From Candidatus Methylopumilus planktonicus (GTDB lineage Bacteria > Pseudomonadota > Gammaproteobacteria > Burkholderiales > Methylophilaceae), in NCBI RefSeq assembly GCF_000981505.1, contig NZ_LN827929.1:496001-560000 (forward strand): a stretch of 64,000 nt of DNA, given 5' to 3'. Both the position numbers and the translations under genes were made by a program. Below are positions 59,913 through 64,000 of this stretch, piece by piece; the stretch's first letter is position 1; every line of letters begins with the position of its first letter. Under the pieces are notes generated by a model. It saw only the letters and a program-made list of their open reading frames with translations. It was not told where the DNA came from and did no database searches.

Positions 59913-60236
59913 ATGAAATCTTTAACTATCATTTTTGTGGTGCTAGTTGCTTTAATGCAGTACCCGTTATGGTTCGGAAAAGGAAGTTGGTTTCGTGTAT
60001 GGAGTTTAAATCAGCAAATTGAAATTCAAAAGAAAACAAATAATGATAATCAGATAAGAAATAATGTACTTAATGCAGAAGTATCTGATCTTAAGCAAGG
60101 TTTTTCAGCTATTGAAGAAAGAGCGCGCAATGAACTTGGCATGACCAAGCAAGACGAAATATTTTTCCAAGTTACAAATCCAGAAAAAGATAAAAAAGAG
60201 ACTGAAGTTCTGAATAATACAAAAGCTAAGAACTAA
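59913..60236 (+). CDS. ftsB: Cell division protein FtsB
   Basis: Small bitopic divisome protein that forms FtsQBL. One membrane helix (about residues 3-19), then FGKGSWFRVWSLNQQIEIQK, which begins a coiled coil to residue about 80, and the conserved ERARNELGMTKQDEIFFQV. Position after eno is diagnostic in Beta- and Gammaproteobacteria. The C-terminus is Lys/Asn-rich and probably disordered. Its last 4 nt overlap the end of the convergent ygfZ gene. Confidence 0.93.
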   Translation: MKSLTIIFVVLVALMQYPLWFGKGSWFRVWSLNQQIEIQKKTNNDNQIRNNVLNAEVSDLKQGFSAIEERARNELGMTKQDEIFFQVTNPEKDKKETEVLNNTKAKN

Positions 60237-61153
60237 TCAAAGATTTTTCTCTCTTCAGGGTTTATTTCAATTAAATAATTTTTAATATAGAGCGCTTCAT
60301 GCGCTTGATCTACTCTTAGTTCAATCAGCATATTTGTTTTGCTATTATTTTCCACAGCCGATCGTACAAGTTGACCTATGATTTCTTTTTTTTCATTTAA
60401 GATTTGGTCGCCAGGCGTCAGAACATCTTGTGATTCAATAAAACCTCGGTACATTCGTCTTTTAACTTTACCTAAGTAGTGCGTTCGCGCAACAATTTCT
60501 TGCCCTGTATAGCAACCCTTTTTAAAATTAACACCATCAATAAGGTCCATATTTAATGACTGTGGAATGAACGCTTCCTGTGTACTTGGATAAATATCAG
60601 GAATCCCATCTAAAATATTTAAATTATTCCAGGACTCAATACTCATAGAAGTATATTCAGGTAAGTTGAGTTGCATAAATGACTTTACTTTGGAAGCTTC
60701 ACCCATTAACTGAAAGCGTTCAGTATTTTTTCCTACACGCATAATCATCACGTCATGTGACCGAACAATATCTAAATAGCTTTTTGGTGGCCGAATACCT
60801 TGATCTAGAAGAGCTTTGTACCCCATAAAACCTATGCATGTAAATTGATCGCCTAGTAAACTCATAGAAACTTTAGAGCGAAGCACATACATTTTAAGGC
60901 GCTTAAGAAAAGACTCCTCAACTGAGCTATCTATTTGTATGTGAATTGATGCTTGATCCATATAACACAACATAAAAGCTAGGACTCTTCCTTTAGGATT
61001 GCAGAAGCCAGAAAACAAAGCATGATCAAGTGTAATGAGGTTCATGTCTTGGGTGAGTTGGCCTTGTAAGAATTGAACGCGATCATCACCCTCAACTTTG
61101 ATCGTTGAATGTGTATTAAGATGAATGAATTTACTTTCTACGTTTAATGACAT
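60233..61153 (-). CDS. ygfZ: Folate-binding Fe-S repair protein YgfZ
   Basis: Tetrahydrofolate-dependent helper for synthesis or repair of some iron-sulfur enzymes, related to GcvT. The diagnostic motif is VNFKKGCYTGQEIVARTHYL with the conserved Cys (about residue 205). The N-terminal DDRVQFLQGQLTQDMNLI and the GFCNPKGRVLAF segment are typical. 306 aa. Its start overlaps the end of mxaL by 23 nt on the same strand, so it could be read from the mxa transcript. Confidence 0.92.
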   Translation of the reverse strand: MSLNVESKFIHLNTHSTIKVEGDDRVQFLQGQLTQDMNLITLDHALFSGFCNPKGRVLAFMLCYMDQASIHIQIDSSVEESFLKRLKMYVLRSKVSMSLLGDQFTCIGFMGYKALLDQGIRPPKSYLDIVRSHDVMIMRVGKNTERFQLMGEASKVKSFMQLNLPEYTSMSIESWNNLNILDGIPDIYPSTQEAFIPQSLNMDLIDGVNFKKGCYTGQEIVARTHYLGKVKRRMYRGFIESQDVLTPGDQILNEKKEIIGQLVRSAVENNSKTNMLIELRVDQAHEALYIKNYLIEINPEERKIFD

Positions 61154-62117
61154 ATTGCTTTATGTGTTTTATCGAAATAAATCGAAGGCTAAAAATGATT
61201 CCTGCGAGAGAAGCAAAAAACCATTTGAGATGAAAATCTGCTGTATCTTGCCATGCTGGTTTTTGTTTTTTCATAGCACTTAAAATATTAAGTACAGAAT
61301 CGCCTCTTACATAGATGCCATCAATTTGTTTAGTAATATCTTTTAAGTAGGCTTCATCAAGTTTAGATATATAGCGATCACTTTCACCACCCGCTACAAG
61401 ATTATCTCGTGTACCAAGATTAGCTTCAGAGATCTGTGCAATGCCTGGTTGCAATCCAAAGCTATCACTAGACCAATATCCTATTAATTGATTCTTACCG
61501 TCGAGTTTTGGGATAGGAGCGCCTTTAAGGCTGCCGACACCTACAATAATCCAGTCATTACCTCCTTGGAATTGGCCCAGATCTCTTGTATTAAATGTAT
61601 GAAGTTTAGGTGCTTCTTCGCCATCAGTAAAATAAACCACTTGAGAGTTTTCAGGGAAACTTCTAATGAGGCGGGCTAGATTGAAAAAAGATTCTCTTAT
61701 ACGAGAATTGCCAGACCAGCCTGACCGCCAATCTAGATGATCGATGGTATCTTCAATGGCATCAAAATTTTCACAGATTATACCCCAATTTTCAATTGGG
61801 GTATAAGATGCTGAAACACTGACACCGACAAAAATTCCAATACTTACCTTCGTACCACAGGGGAGTTCAGACATAATTTCGTGAAGACTATGCTTCATGT
61901 GCTCTAGTCTTGTTAAGGGTTTATTCATGACGGACATATCTATTGTGTTCATACTTTGAGAGATGTCAGCCACAAATACATAGTTATAAATATTATGTTT
62001 AAGCGGTATCGATGGATTGATAATAGCTAGCACTATTAATACGATCGACAATATAAGTGAGAGGGTGTCCAAATCGAAATTGGATCTCGATTGTATTGTC
62101 TTCAGCCACTCTTTCAT
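61131..62117 (-). CDS. mxaL: Methanol dehydrogenase accessory protein MxaL
   Basis: von Willebrand factor A-domain membrane protein needed for building active methanol dehydrogenase, probably for calcium insertion. A first membrane helix (about 19-37) is followed by the metal-ion motif FVADISQSMNTIDMS (DxSxS), and a second helix near the C-terminus (LKWFFASLAGIIFSLRFI). FTDGEEAPKLH is a second metal-site segment. 328 aa. The gene follows mxaK by 4 nt. Which dehydrogenase (MxaFI or XoxF) it serves here cannot be told from the window. Confidence 0.9.
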   Translation of the reverse strand: MKEWLKTIQSRSNFDLDTLSLILSIVLIVLAIINPSIPLKHNIYNYVFVADISQSMNTIDMSVMNKPLTRLEHMKHSLHEIMSELPCGTKVSIGIFVGVSVSASYTPIENWGIICENFDAIEDTIDHLDWRSGWSGNSRIRESFFNLARLIRSFPENSQVVYFTDGEEAPKLHTFNTRDLGQFQGGNDWIIVGVGSLKGAPIPKLDGKNQLIGYWSSDSFGLQPGIAQISEANLGTRDNLVAGGESDRYISKLDEAYLKDITKQIDGIYVRGDSVLNILSAMKKQKPAWQDTADFHLKWFFASLAGIIFSLRFISIKHIKQYVIKRRK

Positions 62118-62121
62118 AATT

Positions 62122-62676
62122 CTAAGGCAAGCCTACAGGAATATTACCCAAAATAAGTCCAGGTGATTCGGAGTCGCCAACCCCTGGGGCTGGATTAGCA
62201 GGAAGTATCATCAGGACGCGATCGAGATTATGTTTCACATCCCACGCTTGGTTATCGATTTTAATAGAGAGCATATAAGCGGCTTTTGCTTGTCTAAATA
62301 AATATTCAGTTTCATTTTTTACAGTCATATCTGTGCCATTAATAGCTAATGCGCGCTTAAAGAAAATGTTACCAGTATTGTAGTGAATCGCTGCTTTTTG
62401 TGATGGTGAAGCAACAGGCAAAAGATTTGAAAAAAGAAGGCTTGCTTCTTTATATCTTTCTTTGGTTGTGAGCCAGTACGCAGTTGCATATCGCGCTTCA
62501 AAACTATTTAGAAACATGCGAGGCGATTTGCCTTCCTTAATATTTTGATTAAACACTTGAATATTTTTTAATTCGATAAATTGCTTAATAAATATACCGA
62601 GAGAAGCTATGAGGAGTATGACAAAAAGCCATGTTAGTTTTTTGGTGCTAAAAATATTTTTTGTTATTAAAGCCAT
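62122..62676 (-). CDS. mxaK: Methanol dehydrogenase accessory protein MxaK
   Basis: Small membrane-anchored protein of the MxaACKL set. One N-terminal helix (about residues 13-31), then a helical region resembling tetratricopeptide repeats (ARYATAYWLTTKERYKEASL, SQKAAIHYNTGNIFFKRALA). It ends with an AP-rich tail. Identity rests on size, topology and position between mxaC and mxaL; sequence conservation in this family is low. It overlaps mxaC by 10 nt. Confidence 0.82.
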   Translation of the reverse strand: MALITKNIFSTKKLTWLFVILLIASLGIFIKQFIELKNIQVFNQNIKEGKSPRMFLNSFEARYATAYWLTTKERYKEASLLFSNLLPVASPSQKAAIHYNTGNIFFKRALAINGTDMTVKNETEYLFRQAKAAYMLSIKIDNQAWDVKHNLDRVLMILPANPAPGVGDSESPGLILGNIPVGLP

Positions 62677-63644
62677 GACTTGACCTCTATCAATTTAAGT
62701 GTCAGCAAAACAATCATCAAAAGAGCTGCCGTTACAAAGCAATGCGTTGAATAATCCTGACCAGGAATTTTTTCGAAATATTTAATTGGTTTCTTTTCCT
62801 TTTGATTAATATCTTCAATCGCTTTTTGGAGTGTTTTCGGGTCTTCAGCTTCGTAAGCCTGGAAGGAAGAAGGAAGTGTCTTAAAGAATTCATTTAATTC
62901 GATTTGAGGGGGCAAAGGATCATCATCTCTTGGTTTGTATGATGTATTAAAAATACTGATACCACCAGGCTGCCTTAATACGATCCAATAAAGACTAATT
63001 TTAAATCGGCCAAACCAATCTTTAATTTTTTCCTGCGTAGCAGCGTCAATACGACCCCCACCATCTGAAAGTAAGATCACAGCCCTTGAGCCTGAATCAG
63101 GTACTTTATTAAATAATTCTGCACCTGTGGTAAGTCCACTACCTATATTAGTTTGAAATAATGCATTACCAGCTGTGGCTCTGACCGCAGAAATAATCGC
63201 ATTTTTATTATCAGTCAATGGTAAAACATACATCGCAGAGTTACTAAAAGTCACCATCCCAATCATATCATTTGCCCTAGATTGAACGAATTCAATAATA
63301 AGTCTTGCAGCAGCAGCAGATTTAATTTCCCCTACTTTTGTTTGATCATTCCCAGCAAAAGGGTCGTCCATACTCGCACTTCGATCTAGCACAAGACCAA
63401 TTTGAGCACCTATGCCTATTTTTTCAATTTCTTTTTGACGTGAATGCGGACCGCTTAATCCTATAATAATCATGATTAAAATAAGCGTGGCGATAAATTT
63501 TAAAATAATTGCAATGATGCTTGAGAGACGATCTTTTGGAATCATTTCGTTCCATGAATAATATTGAAGAGAAGCCTCTTTAAAAATAAGTGGAATAAAT
63601 GCTAAAGGCATAAACCATAAGACCCATGGAAATGAAAATGTCAT
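62667..63644 (-). CDS. mxaC: Methanol dehydrogenase accessory protein MxaC
   Basis: von Willebrand A-domain protein with N-terminal membrane helices (about 5-22 and 46-64) and one near the C-terminus (HCFVTAALLMIVLLTLKLIE). The metal-ion site is LVLDRSASMDDPFAG (DxSxS) with VILLSDGGGRID as its partner. These proteins, with MxaL, resemble chelatase-like helpers for metal insertion. 325 aa. It overlaps mxaA by 4 nt upstream and mxaK downstream: the cluster is translationally coupled. Confidence 0.88.
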   Translation of the reverse strand: MTFSFPWVLWFMPLAFIPLIFKEASLQYYSWNEMIPKDRLSSIIAIILKFIATLILIMIIIGLSGPHSRQKEIEKIGIGAQIGLVLDRSASMDDPFAGNDQTKVGEIKSAAAARLIIEFVQSRANDMIGMVTFSNSAMYVLPLTDNKNAIISAVRATAGNALFQTNIGSGLTTGAELFNKVPDSGSRAVILLSDGGGRIDAATQEKIKDWFGRFKISLYWIVLRQPGGISIFNTSYKPRDDDPLPPQIELNEFFKTLPSSFQAYEAEDPKTLQKAIEDINQKEKKPIKYFEKIPGQDYSTHCFVTAALLMIVLLTLKLIEVKSWL

Positions 63645-64000
63645 TTAGCAACTCCTACCACGAGAGCACTTTTGTCAACGATAAGTTTTCTTTCACAATC
63701 TCGACAATGTCTCGAGAAATTTTTAAGCCATTTAAGTATTTCTTCTTGATCATATTTTTTAGATGAGGCGCTAAAAAATACGAGTGTTGAAAGTTTAAAG
63801 AACTCGCGAAGTTCTGAGTCAATATTTTCAAATGAAGCATTTTTTATATACAGATGAGGAAGATTGTCTTTAAAAAGTGTTTTTCCTGTCACAAGATCGA
63901 AAGCATGATGCATATCAGTTATGGCTTTTTGAACAGAAGCAGGCGTAGCTTTCAGCTTTCCAATCGTACGATGCGTTCTTGCAAATACACCTCTCTTATT
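63641..64000 (-). CDS. mxaA: Methanol dehydrogenase accessory protein MxaA (3' part, cut by window end)
   Basis: The open frame continues without stop to position 64000, reading NKRGVFARTHRTIGKLKATP before Met at 63913, so this is the C-terminal 119 codons of a longer gene. KNASFENIDSELREFFKLST and the C-terminal VFFSASSKKYDQEEILKWLK resemble the cytoplasmic end of MxaA. It is followed by mxaC with a 4-nt overlap, the conserved order A-C-K-L. The assignment is by position as much as by sequence. Confidence 0.78.
   Translation of the reverse strand, partial: NKRGVFARTHRTIGKLKATPASVQKAITDMHHAFDLVTGKTLFKDNLPHLYIKNASFENIDSELREFFKLSTLVFFSASSKKYDQEEILKWLKNFSRHCRDCERKLIVDKSALVVGVAK

Overview
This window is most likely chromosome from an AT-rich, planktonic, rhodopsin-bearing methylotroph of the Betaproteobacteria, and the freshwater or marine Methylophilaceae (OM43 / Ca. 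Methylopumilus type) fit best. This is an inference from gene content: accessory genes for methanol dehydrogenase (mxaA, C, K, L) at the right end, the betaproteobacterial order pyrG-kdsA-eno-ftsB, glyA-nrdR-ribD, two light-driven proton-pump rhodopsins with a full retinal pathway, low G+C and short intergenic spaces. I could run no database search.

Layout. 1-6.4 kb: PQQ-type lipoprotein dehydrogenase, three small membrane ORFs, an exported deacetylase-like protein, a Fur-box-controlled TonB siderophore receptor, a 36-residue protein and MsrA. 6.4-8.6 kb: FeS-type photolyase and an accessory intergenic region with a tRNA-like fragment. 8.6-10.9 kb: tdh-kbl threonine degradation. 10.9-18 kb: a visibly more G+C-rich block with an ADP-ribosylglycohydrolase-like protein, MsrB, an ATM1/HMT1-type ABC exporter, a C-S lyase and OvoA, which reads as an ovothiol pathway with a possible exporter. 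18.2-26 kb: cytochrome c, glnE, msrPQ, a second copy of the 36-residue protein heading a TIGR03643-DUF2256-HNH cluster, then a DCC-DUF429-DUF3147 operon. 26.4-34.8 kb: proteorhodopsin, a xanthorhodopsin-like second rhodopsin, crtE-I-B-Y-blh and the Na+/H+ antiporter nhaD. 34.8-37.6 kb: two XRE regulators, an HTH-PAS protein and an orphan umuC. 37.7-46 kb: ZnuD-like receptor with its small His-rich partner, MORN-repeat protein, alternative oxidase with DUF4399 and a CDF-like transporter, and several envelope proteins. 46-60 kb: CorA-like transporter, YgiQ, TauE/SafE, phosphomannomutase, iscX, and the housekeeping run glyA-nrdR-ribD-tatD-pyrG-kdsA-eno-ftsB. 60-64 kb: ygfZ and mxaL, K, C, A (mxaA cut by the window end).

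How it fits together. Much of the window concerns life in light and oxygen: proton-pumping rhodopsins with a Na+/H+ antiporter, a photolyase and a translesion polymerase, three kinds of methionine sulfoxide reductase, ovothiol synthesis and a non-pumping oxidase. Two non-coding matches tie scattered genes together. A 32-bp element precedes both the photolyase and umuC in the same orientation, and a 17-bp block precedes both copies of the 36-residue protein (one with msrA, one with TIGR03643-DUF2256). These are the best candidates for an undescribed light or oxidative-damage regulon. No complete tRNA, rRNA, CRISPR array or insertion sequence was seen.
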